64,000 nucleotides of DNA from Phlebotomus papatasi. Taxonomy: Eukaryota > Arthropoda > Insecta > Diptera > Psychodidae. The stretch's first letter is position 1, and each line of letters begins with the position of its first letter. The notes beneath the pieces were generated by a model. The model was not told the origin of the DNA. It made no database searches and worked only from the letters and a program-made list of their open reading frames with translations. The DNA lies in assembly GCF_024763615.1 (NCBI RefSeq), contig NC_077223.1, positions 53,630,627-53,694,626 of the forward strand, given 5' to 3'. Shown one piece after another: positions 1 through 12,207 of the stretch. A program made the translations under genes and the position numbers.

Positions 1-1917
1 GCCTTGATAGCTCTATTTTACTGTCTCTCACCGTTTGACCTGTAAATCGAAGTTTAGTTCGAGCAAAAATAATTTTTGAAAAAGGTTCTGAATTAATGGA
101 CGATGAATATTCTAATGGGATTTTAGGAAAAAAATATTTGTCTATTCCTTATGTTCGCAATAAATTTATCATAAAGTCCTTAAGATTATGCTAAGTATTT
201 ATATATGTAAAAGGTTACCCCGTAGGGGTTTGTTCTACATCTGCCTCAGTCTGTTTCATTCCCATTTTCTCTGCTATATTTGTTGAGGATTTTCTGTTTC
301 GTTTTTCTTCTGGTCCCCCTTTAATGAAAAATGCATAGAGTTAATGATGGTGAGCTTTAATTAATTGCAAGGTAAATGGAAAAGAAGAAAATCCGTGGAA
401 TTACCACAACCACCTGATAAATTTCAACACAAACAATTGAAATGTGGCTTTTTTCATTCGTTCTTCTTGCTCAACACCGAGAAAATTTCTCACCGAATAT
501 CGCGCGAGTGCTTTTAATTCAAAATCCAAGCAGATGAAGAAGTGAGTGTGGTTCCCAAGAAAAACGTGATGTACAGTAAAAGATACAGTTTTTTTCTTAT
601 CTTTTGGTTTTTTCCTCCCTTTCTTCTGAATTTACAGAGACATTGACGAAAATTATTGCATGTATAGAATATTCTTTTTGCTGTGTTTCTTCTTTGCCCG
701 AAAAACATCCATTTCTATTTATTTGTCCGCCATTTCTTCTATCTTTTTGGATTTAGGAAGAAATGAGACGCAATAAGAGACAATAATACATCGAAATATT
801 TTCTATAGAAAATAGAGTGCATGATCTACACGTTTGATACGGCAATGGTATGTTTCAATTAGAATAAAAATTATAGGATTTTTTACTGCTCGAACTCAAA
901 GAGAGAGCAGTTTCTTTATTTTTTCATTTTAAATATTAGATATATTTTATTTAACTTAACTTAGAGTGATTGGCCGAAAGTAAATTAGAATATTAAAAAT
1001 GGAAATATGAAACAAGTTCATTTAATTAATCGTATATTCCAATGTATTTTTCAATGAACGATTCCGGAGAAAAACTGAATACGTAGTAATTTGAGACAAT
1101 GAAAAAAAAATTTACGGTTATAATTGGAGAGATGATTTTTCTCAAATATATAAATTTTTTCAACCACTTTTCGGACCTGTGCTAATCTCTTGTGAATCTC
1201 GTCACATTTTTTTGCGTTGTTAACCCATTAATGTGTCATTGTTTACGGCAAGAGAGGAAGGTAAAAAAGAGCTATTGTTTAGCACGCACTTCTTTATGAA
1301 GAGTTGAACGATTTTATACAATAACTTTGGTGAATTTGAGGAAGTAACCACATGATTCAATTGCTGAAATTTTAAGATGTACGTGTAGTTAAAAAAAAGA
1401 GACTATCATTACATCTGAAGATACTCCTTGCTAATTGACCATAACATTGAGATTTTCTGCAAATCGTAGAAAATTATTGTAGCCAATAGCCATCTGTAAA
1501 ATCTACAAAGTCTGATATTTTTATTTTCAAAATCACACTTATTTCAATCCTATGATTTGGTCAACCACCACCAATCGGTCTGATGTTCACAGGGTATATC
1601 TGTTGCTCTGAGTGAGACCGAAAATGACTAGTCCGGCTAGACGTGATATGTCTGCGGTTTTTTGGGAATTTATTTATTTATAAGCACATTTCATTTTAAA
1701 GTTCACAGTCGATTTTCTTACGTTTTAAAATTATAATTATATGAAATAAAAAAAACAACCTCATAAAGATGAACAGCCCCCATAATTAAAACGATATTGT
1801 AATATTTATTTTAGAAAACCTATTTTTTTATTACGAACCTTTTTTTATGAACTTAGTGTAAACCGATTTTTCTTAGTTTATCTTGAAAACTGTTTATGAA
1901 AAATTGTAGTACTATTT
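1..1917. other. AT-rich non-coding sequence, probably intronic
   Basis: No reading frame, splice-flanked exon, inverted repeat or RNA gene stands out here. If the exon at 4655 has upstream partners, this is part of the preceding intron. Short T and A runs are the only structure seen. Confidence 0.5.
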
Positions 1918-2401
1918 TCAACACTAATCCTGCCAAGACCGGTCAAATTGGCCGGTTTAAAAACTTTTTAAATGTAACTAACAACACATCCCGTCTGACC
2001 AGATGAGGGTGAATTATAGCCTGAATTAACCCTTATTTTTCATACCTTAATTTTAAGAAGCTCCCATACAAAATAACCCTTAGAAAATATAGGTGAAGGA
2101 CACTGTTTTGCGCTCCTAGAGGCGAGCATTGGAACTACGAAAATTATGTTGCCGACCGTGTTGCTCAGCTGTCAGTGAGAAGATTTTTCCAAGAGATTTT
2201 AATGGCTTTTAAAACCAATACAAAAATGTTCAGTAATGTTACTATCAAACTATGCATGTAATATATTTTTCAGTGTTTCATTCTAATTTTTTCCTCTCTT
2301 CCAAGAAAAAATTGTTGAGTATCTCACCTATCGCGGTCTGTCATTTGGCCGAACGCACTATAGAGAAAACTACCCAAAACGGTCGGTAGGTTTAGTGTTA
2401 A
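1918..2401. repeat. TTAA-class MITE, CACTAA termini (single copy)
   Basis: The ends are inverted: left TCAA CACTAATCCTGCC and, read on the minus strand, right TTAA CACTAAACCTACC. A TTAA target (left copy mutated to TCAA) with short inverted ends is the piggyBac-type pattern. No transposase frame is present, so it is non-autonomous. A subterminal GACCGGTC and GGCCGGT motif sits near the left end. Its right TTAA is also the left TTAA of the next element. Confidence 0.6.
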
Positions 2402-2929
2402 CCCTCTAACGGTGTCTTCTTTAATACGCGAGAAAAGTTCTAAAACAATGTTTTCTAGAATAAATTATGATCCAATAAAGTCGAAAAAACCATCCATTCT
2501 TTATTATCTCTTTTAGTTTAGACGTTGTGAGAAAATATAAAATTTTTTTGAAACTCTTTTTGCTTCTAAAATTCACATTTTTAGTTTTTTCAATTTTTTT
2601 TAAATAAAATATACAAAGTAGAATGACATATCTTTCAGTAAAAAATAAATTCATTTTAGTCAGATAACTTTAAATCGGTATTTTTATGGAAATTGTAAAT
2701 GAGTTTTTTTGCACAAATATTTTTTGTTGCTTTTTCTCTGACCTATCACACAAAACTGGGAATAGCAACAAAACGAAGAGTCAAAATGAGTTCAAACTTT
2801 CAAGAGATGTTTATAAGACTATTACCGAGGACACTATAGCACTTTTAAATAAATAAAACCTTTATTGTCGCTGTAAATGTGATTTTTGTGAAGACCGCCT
2901 GGAGGCGGTCTTACCCATTAGAGGGTTAA
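2398..2929. repeat. TTAA-class MITE, CCCTCTAAC termini, copy 1
   Basis: TTAA flanks both sides. Inside them the ends are CCCTCTAAC at the left and its complement (TTAGAGGG) at the right. A second copy at 26458-26949 matches over its length, which fixes the boundaries. A hairpin (AAGACCGCC, 4 bases, GGCGGTCTT) lies next to the right end. The TTAA target and CCC-type ends are typical of piggyBac-derived non-autonomous elements. No coding capacity. Confidence 0.8.
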
Positions 2930-3940
2930 TATACCGCAATGCTTGTTGAATAAGCCCGAATAATAGCTCGAATAAGCTCGAACACTTCAAAAATCCTCAA
3001 GCGTTTACGATGTTCCCGAAATATCGTACAATTGAAAATTGAATTTTGAAGAAAATTTTCAATTTTGGTCATGGGGACATCACACCTGCTATAAACTGAT
3101 TTAGATATATCACTGACTTTTTTCCTCGTGGGGTTTCAGTGTTTTCCCACTGGGGATTTTACTGTTTTCCCTTCGGAAAGTGCAAATTTCAGGGAAATGG
3201 TTGAATTGAAATGTTTGATCGATTTTCACCTTTTTTTTGTATGTTTTGTTTTTATGCAAAACAACAAATCCTCCGTTCAATTCTACAGAGAATAAAAAAA
3301 GACTAAAAATTTATAACATACGTGAAAATAACTGCAACTTAAGAAAACTCTCCATTTAATGAGTTTCTGTGGTTAAATCTCAAATGACTAAGTTTTAAAT
3401 TATATATTTTCGTTTTAAACTTTTACCACTTTTACCACTGCTTGTCATGAAAGACAATGTTGATGTGGATATTTAATTAACTGACATTGTTATCTCGTGC
3501 GCTAAATTAGATAGAAAATTAAAATGCTTATTTTCAAAGTGAACTAATAGTTTGCAGGAAAGTCCTCTGTAAATTAGCAAAAAAGCCATGATTTTATGTG
3601 AAAAATTTATAGAACAAAATTGCAAATACTTTTAAAATATAAGGAGAGAGACTGTGTTTATGATTGTTTTTGTTTAATAAATTTCTCTATAATTTTTTTA
3701 ATATATAGAAAAGAATTCTAATATTGCTTTTTAAAAATATGTCAATTCTACATGAAGCTTCTTAAGTTTAAAATTAATAAAAATAATTGTGATTTATTCG
3801 ATGTCTTTTATACAGATTTCACGCTGGAGGATTAACCTTTACCTTCAATTATTTATTGTTTTTAAAGTGCAGTCAGTTTAAAGATTCTTAAGAAATTTCT
3901 TTTATATTACAGTTTTTTTTTCTTAAATTTCTTATATAGG
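2930..3940. other. AT-rich non-coding sequence
   Basis: Nothing recognisable beyond A/T runs. No supported frame or inverted repeat. Confidence 0.4.
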
Positions 3941-4140
3941 CTTACGACTTAAACCGAGAGACGGCTTAACGTAATTATAATCAAAATAATCATCAAGTTA
4001 CATTTCCATCAGTTTCTGACTAATCTGTCACTCGGATTAAACCGAGAAACGGCTTAGTTAGTGGGGAATTGTTGTGAATTTAGTCAAATCAATATTTTGA
4101 TTATAATTACGTTAAGCCATCTCACGGCTTAAGTCGTAAG
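3941..4140. repeat. Palindromic MITE (TTACGACTTAAGCCG family), long form, copy 1
   Basis: Begins CTTACGACTTAAACCG and ends with the complementary CGGCTTAAGTCGTAAG. Each end carries a small hairpin of TTAAGCCG-type arms around a 5-base loop, followed by an inverted TAATTATAATCAAAATAAT block. Further copies are at 6593, 28747 and 37125 (long form) and at 22433 and 39795 (short form). No coding capacity. Confidence 0.8.
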
Positions 4141-4654
4141 AGTACCTAGGGCATGAGTTTCTAATGATAATAGAAGTTAATTTTTTTGGTTATTCATAAA
4201 TTCCGATGAAACTATTACCATATTTAATTTTTTACATAAATGATATTTAATTTAAGTATCTTAAACTTTCTTCAAAAAGTTTTTCTTTGATTCTTTAAAT
4301 CCGTCCAAGAAGCCACAAAGTGTGTGAATGAGAAGAATGAGAGTTTGAGTTTGAGTTGAAAATGATAAATTTCTCCAAAATCTTTCTGCCCTTTTGACCT
4401 CAATTTTTTTTTGCGTACTCAATTTCTCAACAACTCTTAAGAGTTTTTTGATCACGAAGCCATATAGCATAACAGACACTTTGGGGGAAGGCATGAAGAT
4501 TACGCCAAAGAGAAGGTCTTTTAATGAATTTCAGGAGGTTTCCCTACTTTTTTTTTACTTACCGTCAAATGGTCAAATGATTATGTTTTAAATGCTCTAC
4601 GAAAATCTCTCTTAAATGCGTCATTAATATGTTTTTAATTCTTTCTGTCTGCAG
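4141..4654. other. Intron end leading into the exon at 4655
   Basis: AT-rich. The last 20 bases are a pyrimidine tract ending CTGCAG, a good acceptor. Overlapping short frames on both strands between 4261 and 4591 have no coding character. Confidence 0.5.
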
Positions 4655-4766
4655 GTTTCCAAGGGGATTTTTCTCGTCCTGTGAAAAGAGAAGTATCTTC
4701 ACCTGAGGCACTAACTCAACCGAGAAAGTTTTCCCCAAATCGGATGGTAGAGTTCCATGACAACAA
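4655..4766 (+). CDS. Candidate internal coding exon, spliced to the exon at 62526
   Basis: A pyrimidine-rich acceptor (TTCTTTCTGTCTGCAG) is followed by a frame open for 37 codons from 4657. The product is hydrophilic (begins FQGDFSRPVKREVSSPEAL; ends MVEFHDN plus a split codon), and the exon is more GC-rich than its surroundings. A GT donor follows at 4767 in a GTGTGTGTGT run; the next GT units give alternative donors, of which 4773 is also in phase. The exon begins with two bases of a split codon and ends with AA, so the single G that opens the 62526 exon completes AAG (Lys). I do not recognise the protein. Against it: short exons arise by chance, the donor is a weak GTGTGT, and no transcript evidence is available. 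The upstream exon would lie before base 1. Confidence 0.58.
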
Positions 4767-6592
4767 GTGTGTGTGTATCTAGATATACATGATTTTTCTT
4801 GAGTTTCAGCTATAAAGGAGGGTTCCTAAAGGTGTGCAAATCAATACTTTAATGAAAATAATAATTATTGTGATTTTGTGAATAGTGTGCAAGAAAAGAC
4901 TTACAAAAAAAAACTTTCTGTGCTATTTAAGAGCGCACAATTCTATTTGAGTTTATACAATCAGAAAATAGAAATAAAACTTAATACGTTTCAAATTAAC
5001 ACCTGAGCGTGGTTAAATTGACAACATAATCTCACTCAAGATAGTGAAAGAAGAAATTGTGGTTGTGGCGATTGAATCAAAATAAAGTGTGTTTAAAAAT
5101 ATTTGCTTGGGATTGACGAGTCTATTGGAGGATTGAGTTACATAAATACTTTGATTATTCGGTGCTGAATAGTGATAAAGTGCGTAAAAATTGTGCAAAA
5201 TTAATAACAGAAAAAAAATTGTAGAACATTGGTCTTGAGACTAAATATGTGGATTATTGTTGCCGCTGTTGACTTTGGATACTACTAATTGCTTCACTTG
5301 ATGTTGACATAAGGTAATCAATTTGTTTTATTCATTCAACTCTCATTTACATGTCATATTTGTAATGGTAATTCTCAGATGCTAGAAAACTGAGGACAAA
5401 TGGAAGAAGAAAGTGTTCGAGTACTCTTCAACCTCACGTTCATTGTATCTATTTGAGAAAATATTTTTTTTCATCCCGATTGAAAGTGAAATTGCCTTGA
5501 GAAACTCGCTATTTTGATAAAATATCACGAATTCTCAGTAAAAAAAAAACAGAAATGGAAAATTGACATTTAAACACGAAAGTATGTATACTGAAAGAGG
5601 GGTGGTTAAAAATGCGAAAGCAGAGTGACAAATAAATTGATATTTATTTTTAGTTCTTTCTGGTCGCAACAATAACCGACTAAAAATAGCCAGCATTGTT
5701 GAGTTTGTGCGCTAAATTGATTGTTTCGTCATAAATTTTTGAAACATTCTCTGATCAACTGCTTGTGATAACTTTGATTCACAACACAACATATCTACAT
5801 TTTTTTTGTATCTACATCAAAACGAATTCCTAATCTACGATAACTAAGTGCGTTTTTATACTTAAGAATATTGATTTAATATTTTAATATTTCTCATTTT
5901 AATAAAAAATTAACTTCTTATATAAGCCCTGCCCATAAACTAAAAGAAAAGTCACGCCCTATTTATCAAACCACGCCTCCTTAATAATCTATGAATTTAA
6001 AATAAGAATTTAGCAATAATATTACAATTACTATTTTTTCTGTAAGATTGTCAAAAATGCTAGACATGCCAAGTAATGCTTGGCAAAGGAAGACTTCGCG
6101 AAGTCGCATCTACACTTTTGTTTTTCATTTCAGCAAAACATTTTTATCATTTTTATAACGTAGTGTGTAAGATTGAAGCAAGTACTGAGCAAAGAAAATT
6201 TGTAGGGTAAAGCCACGCCCTCTCTAGCCCACGCCCACGTGATGGAGATTCCCCTATATGGTTAATGAAACTCCTACATTTCGTCTGCAGTTTCGGTGAG
6301 TCGTTGGCATTGGAAGTCAAGAAATAATTCATAGATGTATTGTATCAAAATAATGATGTTCTGAAACGTAACTAAATGTAATACCCAACGCACAATAATT
6401 TTTTTTGTTTTGTAAACAAATTTTGTACATTTCAAAAAAAAAATTGGGTGAATGGCATTAAAATAACCACATGTTGATGGAGGGTGCAATAATCGCGTAA
6501 TCATGTATGAGTTTCATTAAGGATTAATAAAACACGGGCTTGTAACTAATAAACTTACCTATTATTATGCAAAATATGAAAATTCTGTTATT
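4767..6592. other. Intronic sequence with a loose CACGCCC cluster
   Basis: No exon or inverted repeat seen. Between about 5953 and 6236 the motif CACGCCC occurs three times exactly and once as CACGCCT, in otherwise AT-rich sequence. CACGCCC resembles a KLF/Sp-type zinc-finger site, so this could be a regulatory stretch, but chance or old repeat origin is as likely. Confidence 0.3.
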
Positions 6593-6814
6593 CCCTAGAC
6601 TCACTTACGACTCAATCCGAGAGATGGCTTAACGTAATTATAATCAAAATAATAATTTGACTAAATTTTCATCAGTTTCTCACTAACTAAGTAATTTCTC
6701 GGCTTAAGCCGAGAGATGGATTGGTCAAAAACTGATGGAAATGTAACCTAATCATTATTTTGATTATAATTACTTTAAGGCTTCTATCGGCTTAAGTCGT
6801 AAGTGTGTCAAAGG
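6593..6814. repeat. Palindromic MITE (TTACGACTTAAGCCG family), long form, copy 2
   Basis: Left end CCCTAGACTCACTTACGAC and right end GTCGTAAGTGTGTCAAAGG are complementary, with the same TTAAGCCG hairpins and TAATTATAATC block as the copy at 3941. The extra outer bases here show that the family's termini extend past the TTACGAC core. Confidence 0.8.
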
Positions 6815-7047
6815 AATTACGAGTGGTTTTAAAGTTACAGCTGAATTTAGTTGCAGTTCTATTGACATACCCTGTGTAGAACAATATTAGATTTCGCGGA
6901 GGAGTTTTTTAAAGATCTGCAAAGATCTGGTCCCTCCTTCCTACGGATAATTCGATAGGAATTACCTAAAATTTGACATGCAAATCATGGCCATTCATAT
7001 TTATTGATTTATTTTGCAATTTTATTTTATTTTTTTTTAAATAATAT

Positions 7048-7469
7048 ACACAGATAAAAATATTTTGTAAAATTGTTCGTAAATGTTTGTGGATTCCTTT
7101 TGGAGACCTGTGAAATATTCGTATATCGTATAGCCCATAAACAAGTTCGTAAAAGTTTGTACTTTTTTCACAAACTTTGCTCGCAAAATGATTACTTGAT
7201 GAGCATTTTTTTTTACTTTTACAAGCATTTGTAAAAGTACAAAATTTTGTCATTTGTTCGTAAATTTTTGGCAGACAAACAAAATTATACGAACAATTGT
7301 TTGTTAAAGTACAAAAAATGCTCGTCAAATGATCATCATACGAACAATGTTTGTGAAAAAAGTACAAACTTTTATGAACCTTTTAGTGGGTTATACGATG
7401 AGCATTTCGTAAGTCCCTAATGGAAATTCACAAATATTTACTAATAATTTTACGAAATTTTTGTGTAGA
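7048..7469. repeat. Large foldback element (TTCGTAAA family), copy A
   Basis: The left half (TTTTGTAAAATTGTTCGTAA, then CACAAACTTTG and GAGCATTTTT) is repeated in reverse complement in the right half (TGCTCGTCAAATGATC, AACAATGTTTGTGAAAA, then ATTTACTAATAATTTTACG). The whole element can fold into one long imperfect hairpin with arms near 200 bases. Several overlapping minus-strand frames here are products of the repeat, not genes. Sister copies are at 11744, 56821 and 58543. Confidence 0.75.
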
Positions 7470-10158
7470 AACAGTGGTGGGTATCCTGGTGATCCTGGTT
7501 TTTAAGTTGTTTCAATATTTAGGAGGAATTTTATAATAATACAAAAAAATGCATTTTTTATAACAAATTTTGTAGAAAGTCAAAATTCTAATTTTAGAAT
7601 TTGTTAGTTAAGTATTAAGCGTTTCTTAATGTTTTTTCCTGAGGCCCCAGGGAAGTTCTGGGGTGCTTTATCGCAGTTTAAACGGCTTGGGATATACTTT
7701 TGGCATTTTGTGACCCCCAATTCCGTCTTCTAAATTACTTTCTCTGGTAAAATATAGTTTCCACTTTTTCACACCTTTTTACTATTTCAACCGTTTAGTC
7801 ATAAGTTTTATATTATGAACTTTAGATTGCTTAATATTTCAAGCAATAAAAAACTATGAATATTATACGTGTTTTGTTTTTGATGCAGCTTTGCAAATTT
7901 CGTTTTTATTTCGCGAAAAATAGACTATTTAAAAGACGTGAAGCATTGTTTACTCAAAAGCTTTATAAACTTGTTAGTTTTTTATTTTTTGTATGAATGA
8001 TATATGGGAAGATAAATTTAGGAATGTATCATTCCCTTTTTCCAAATATGTCATAAAACGCTAATTTTTTTTCTATACCAATTCTAAATTTAGCTTGTGA
8101 ATAACATTCTCTTGAAATACATTTTTATAGCGATGCCCTCGTAGGAAAAGATATAGAAGATTGAAAAACAAATTTTCCCGATAATTCAATTTTCATGTGA
8201 CTCGAGGGCATGTAAGGGTTAATTTCCACAACAAATACTGAATATTTTATGAGTTTTCAGTTGATGGCAAAAGTCTCGAAATGATGTCTAAACAGTTGAG
8301 TTAAAATTAGAATAGTTGAAAATTTATTTTTAAGCACTTATTTAAATGCTGTCGTTCCATTCAGCCGGACCTACAAGAGTGGCTTTTATAATTCATGAAT
8401 TATATTGGCAGAGGTTTTCTTCAGTTTCGATTTTTCAATGGTACTAAAAGGGACTCCTTTGCTGAAAGACTTGAAATCCAAATGGGTAAATTTCATCTCA
8501 GCATGAGATATTTTTCTGACCTGTTTCTCTTTCTTTCTCATCTTCTTTTCTTCTTTTTTTATTTTATTTTATTTTTTTTTTTAAAATGAGAATCTCTTGG
8601 AGGTTGATGCCCATTTTTTCCACTTTTGATGCTCTCTTTCACTCTGATGTCTTGGTTGTTTCCATTGACTGTGTCTGTATACTTCAATTTTATAAATAGA
8701 CAACAAAATCAGACATAAAATTAGTATACGTTAAAAATTCAACTCCATTTTTTCCTACATTTATTTACTATGTTCTATTTTTGGTTATATATGTACTATG
8801 TGGAACGTAGAGTCTCCAGAATTGATTATAAAAGGACCTTAAGGCACTCAGATAAAGAGTTTTTCGAGAAGAATTCTAAGGAAATATTTATCGTGTATCT
8901 CCAATTTATTCTTCTCAAGTGGTATTCACTTTCCATCTCCCCCTCTATTTTGAACATTTTCACACAATTTATTCATTTCCGTATTACTTGGCAATTTTAA
9001 AAATAGCATTTCATAACACAAGTTACTCAATACGTGAAAGAAAAACTCATGGAGTTATCTTTTAATTCACATACTTTCAATTACATAAACTACCGAAGAG
9101 TGATTTAGACGGGAGTGTGAGGAATAAAAATAGGAGATGTTTCTTTATTAAAAATTTTATTTACATCGCAGAAATAACTTCAAAACGATCCCAAAAACCA
9201 AACATGAAATTCCCTTGTTCTCAATCAAAACATGTTGGTGGTTTATTGGAATTTTCGGGTGGATTTTCCCGGAAGTAGCTGAGGGAATAGTTTACCAAAG
9301 ATAACTCCCACAACTTCTCAACTAACTCCAAATTGGGGAAATAAACCCTCAAATATACTGTGGTTCCGGATCCGGAAAGTCAAGAAACTCTTCAAGTTAG
9401 GAATATATTTTGAGAGCTAATTAAATGATGTGACAATATTTTGAGAGGAGGTCAATTTCGAAATATAATTTCCCGAGTGGTTTAACCCTCTTTGGGAAAA
9501 ATTTCACTATCGAGGTCAAACACTCAGACACGGCTGCTGCTGATTCACTGTGCACTATACAATTGAAAGAGAGTTTCTTGAAGAATTAAATGTTTAAAGT
9601 TTCAAGTGTCGAGATTTTACTGACACTCATTTCGTTGCATATTTCAGTGCTTTCAGCAATAAAAACTCAGTAAGAGTCACTCATACTAGAGTTTTGGCAT
9701 TATTTCATTGGGGAAAGATAAATTAACATGTTGAAAGAGTGAGCGGAGGATAATTCACTATGACACTGTATGTAGTTAAAGTTTTTTTTCGGGTCATTTA
9801 TATAACTCATAACCATAACCTCTAAAAGTTTTAAGTTTATTTTAAGTTTATTTTTCACGTAGTTTGCTTTTTTTATCGGGAATGGGTTAACGCACTGTGA
9901 TATCACATGAAGCAGCTTTTTGTAATGGCATTTATCCTTTAGGTTGTTCCACAGTAGATAGAACAGTTATTAGACTGTAATCAGAATCAAAACGTATTAT
10001 ATTCTAAAAGTTTTGGAATGTTTAAAATAATTTCATTGTACTCAAAAATGGGATAGTCTCCGAAAATGAAAATTTCTTTACAGGTGGTTCTGGGATTAGG
10101 CACATCGGTATTAACAACACAAAGTGATAACACAAAAGATAAAAGACAATGTAACATA
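7470..10158. other. Intronic sequence, no gene seen
   Basis: AT-rich, with a strong T tract at about 8525-8582. Short frames at 8395 and 8770 lack coding composition or splice partners. Nothing else recognised. Confidence 0.4.
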
Positions 10159-10780
10159 GGGGAAGGCTTTCAAGCTACGCACACACGAATTTCGGACACT
10201 TCATATTTTTCCCATATTTCTTTAACCCTTTAACGACGAGACAGTTTTCGCTGACCGAAAATTAACCATAAAAATGAAACCGATAAACAAAACTTGTAAA
10301 ACGTCTTACATTTAACCTTCGAAAAGCAAACAGAGTCTGATTTGGTGTATTTTTTGTCTCTATGAGCGATAGGGACAAAAATAGCCCAAAAATTTAAATA
10401 ATTTTTCTAACGATACCAATGACTGATAATTTTCACCCTAACGAAAAATATTATGTTTGAGTATTGTAGTTTCCTTTTCCAGAATGGTTTTGCTTTAAAA
10501 AAAAAACTGGAAATATAAAAAATAATTAAAATTTATTTTCAATATGAGAATTTAAAAATTCGTCATTTTGAATTTAAAAATGTACTATATAGCAAATAGG
10601 TGGAGACTTGCAAAAAATATCCTAGATTCCTTCAATCATCTACTTCGCAATTACGTACAAACATAAGAAGAAAATAACTAAGTAGTCAGGAAAAATTATT
10701 TTCTTTATGGGACACCGGTGTTCCAATCGTTCTTAAAGGGTTAATGAATCAGATTAATTAAAGGTAAATGGGAAAAAGTG
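10159..10780. repeat. Foldback X, copy 1, carrying a TTAA-class insertion
   Basis: Preceded by TA and starting GGGGAAGGCTTTCAAGC, this matches the partly inverted sequence around 18515-19240. The stretch CTTCATATTTTTCCCATATTTC up to TTAA continues, after the 10222-10744 insertion, as TGAATCAGATT. That agrees with the uninterrupted CATATTCTTTTAATGAATC at 18578-18596. The right limit is uncertain. Confidence 0.5.
10222..10744. repeat. TTAA-class MITE, CCCTTTAA termini, full copy
   Basis: TTAA on both sides encloses CCCTTTAACGACGAG at the left and, on the minus strand, CCCTTTAAGAACGATTGG at the right. A perfect 12-bp palindrome GACACCGGTGTC lies just inside the right end. Related short copies are at 41668 and 56923. 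No transposase frame. The insertion site is verified by the paralogous empty site at 18578-18596. The TTAA target points to the piggyBac superfamily (established rule); the assignment without a transposase is inference. Confidence 0.8.
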
Positions 10781-10994
10781 TCTTTAAGGGTTGAAGTAGT
10801 ATAATTGAATTTCGAATTAATATTACTTATCGGTTTCTAACCGATCCAAACTTATCATAAATATCAAGGTTTTTCTAACGAGGCCAAAAGTGTCTTTAAG
10901 GGTTGAAGTAGTATAATTGAATTTCGAATTAAAATTACTTATCGGTTTCTAACCGATCCAAACTTATCATAAATATCAAGGTTTTTCTAACGAG
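10774..10994. repeat. Tandem duplication, about 112-bp unit, two copies
   Basis: The unit beginning AAAAGTGTCTTTAAGGG at 10774 recurs at 10886 with almost no differences. It contains the small inverted repeat ATCGGTTTCTAACCGAT. Near identity indicates a recent duplication. Confidence 0.85.
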
Positions 10995-11005
10995 TTCTAA
11001 ACAGT

Positions 11006-11356
11006 AGGGGAATTCTCTAATTCTCATGGCATTGTCACGCGTGAATTCGAAACCTGAGAATGCCAATCGAGCTTTTTTTTTGTCATATCATATGAGATCG
11101 AAAATGCAATTTATTGAATTCATGAAATCCATTTACTTGATGATTTTGTTAAAATACAATTAGTTTTGGTTGATTTGTTTAACAAAATTCATTGTCATTT
11201 AAGTTGCTAGAAATCTCAAATATGTGACTTCTGACAATGCCACGTGAGCTGAAATCGCAATGTCACGGCTACAGAATCGTATTTTCGAAAAAGCTCTCCT
11301 AAGATTCGAACCCAATGTGTCATATGGCATTGCCAGAGCGTTACAGAATTGCCCTT
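11006..11356. repeat. Foldback MITE (GAATTCTGTAAC family), copy A
   Basis: Left end AGGGGAATTCTCTAATTC and minus-strand right end AAGGGCAATTCTGTAACGC are inverted. GGCATTGTCA (left) and TGGCATTGCCA (right) follow inside. A second copy lies at 34677-34913. No coding capacity. Confidence 0.6.
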
Positions 11357-11743
11357 CAGGACCCCATTTGGTTAAGAAATGCGCTCTCTAGAGGTTTTAG
11401 CCTTTGAGTTTCAAAAATTGTTGTTAGGAATTATTCAACGGTATTTTAGTATATGGACGAATGACCGCCTAGGTAAGCTTTAAAACATAGCCAAAAATGA
11501 AAAAAAAAATCGGACGACTCGTTTTCGAACAATCACGAAAAACATGGTTTTCGGGAAGATGAGAGGAGGAAAAAAGAAGCATATTAATGGTCCCAGCCAG
11601 GATCGGCTTATGGGGGTCCACTGAACATTTCAAATCTTTTTCTCTAAAAGTTTGGCCTCTAGTCGCAGTAACAGCCAGGCGGGACTATACACATTATGTA
11701 ATTCTTAAGTTTTTTTTGGATCATTGTATTTGTCTTTAAGTCC

Positions 11744-12207
11744 TTCACAGAAAAAAAAATGTTTGTAAAATTGTTCGTAAATGTTTGTGAATTCTTATTG
11801 GGGACTTACGAAATGCTCGTAAATAGTATATAACCCACAAACAAGTTCGTAAAAGTTTGTACGTTTTTCACAAACGTTGTTCGTAACATGTTCACTTGAC
11901 GAACATTTTTTGAACTTTTACAAACATTTGTTTGTTAATGTTTGTAAACACAAAAAAATCTTCGTAAAATTTGGCATTTGTTTGTTAATTGTTAACATTT
12001 AGGAACAAATGTTTGTAAAAGTACAAAATATGCTCGTCAAATGATCATACGAACAATGTTTGTGAAAAAAAATATAAAATTTTATGAACTTCTTTGTTGG
12101 TTATACTATTTATAGTATAGTATAGGTTATAGTATTTCGTAAGTCCCCAATATAGGAATTCACAAACATTTACGAACAATTTTACGAAATATTTTTTTTT
12201 CTGTGAA
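11744..12207. repeat. Large foldback element (TTCGTAAA family), copy B
   Basis: This is the clearest copy. It starts TTCACAGAAAAAAAAATG and ends with the complementary ATTTTTTTTTTCTGTGAA. Inside, AATTGTTCGTAAATGTTTG and its complement CAAACATTTACGAACAATT sit at mirror positions, as do CACAAACGTTGTTCG and CGAACAATGTTTGTG. Arms exceed 200 bases, so a transcript could form a long hairpin. Confidence 0.85.

Noticed and set aside
4261..4591. Overlapping frames just upstream of the 4655 exon
   Set aside because: Opposite-strand overlap, AT-rich codons and a pyrimidine tract following; not exons.
5950..6240. CACGCCC cluster as an enhancer
   Set aside because: Only three exact motifs in about 280 bases and no other support; mentioned in the feature list only.
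6966..7367. Minus-strand frames of 63 and 133 codons
   Set aside because: They lie in the TTCGTAAA foldback and recur as frames of the same repeat at 57143-57404, so they are products of the palindrome.
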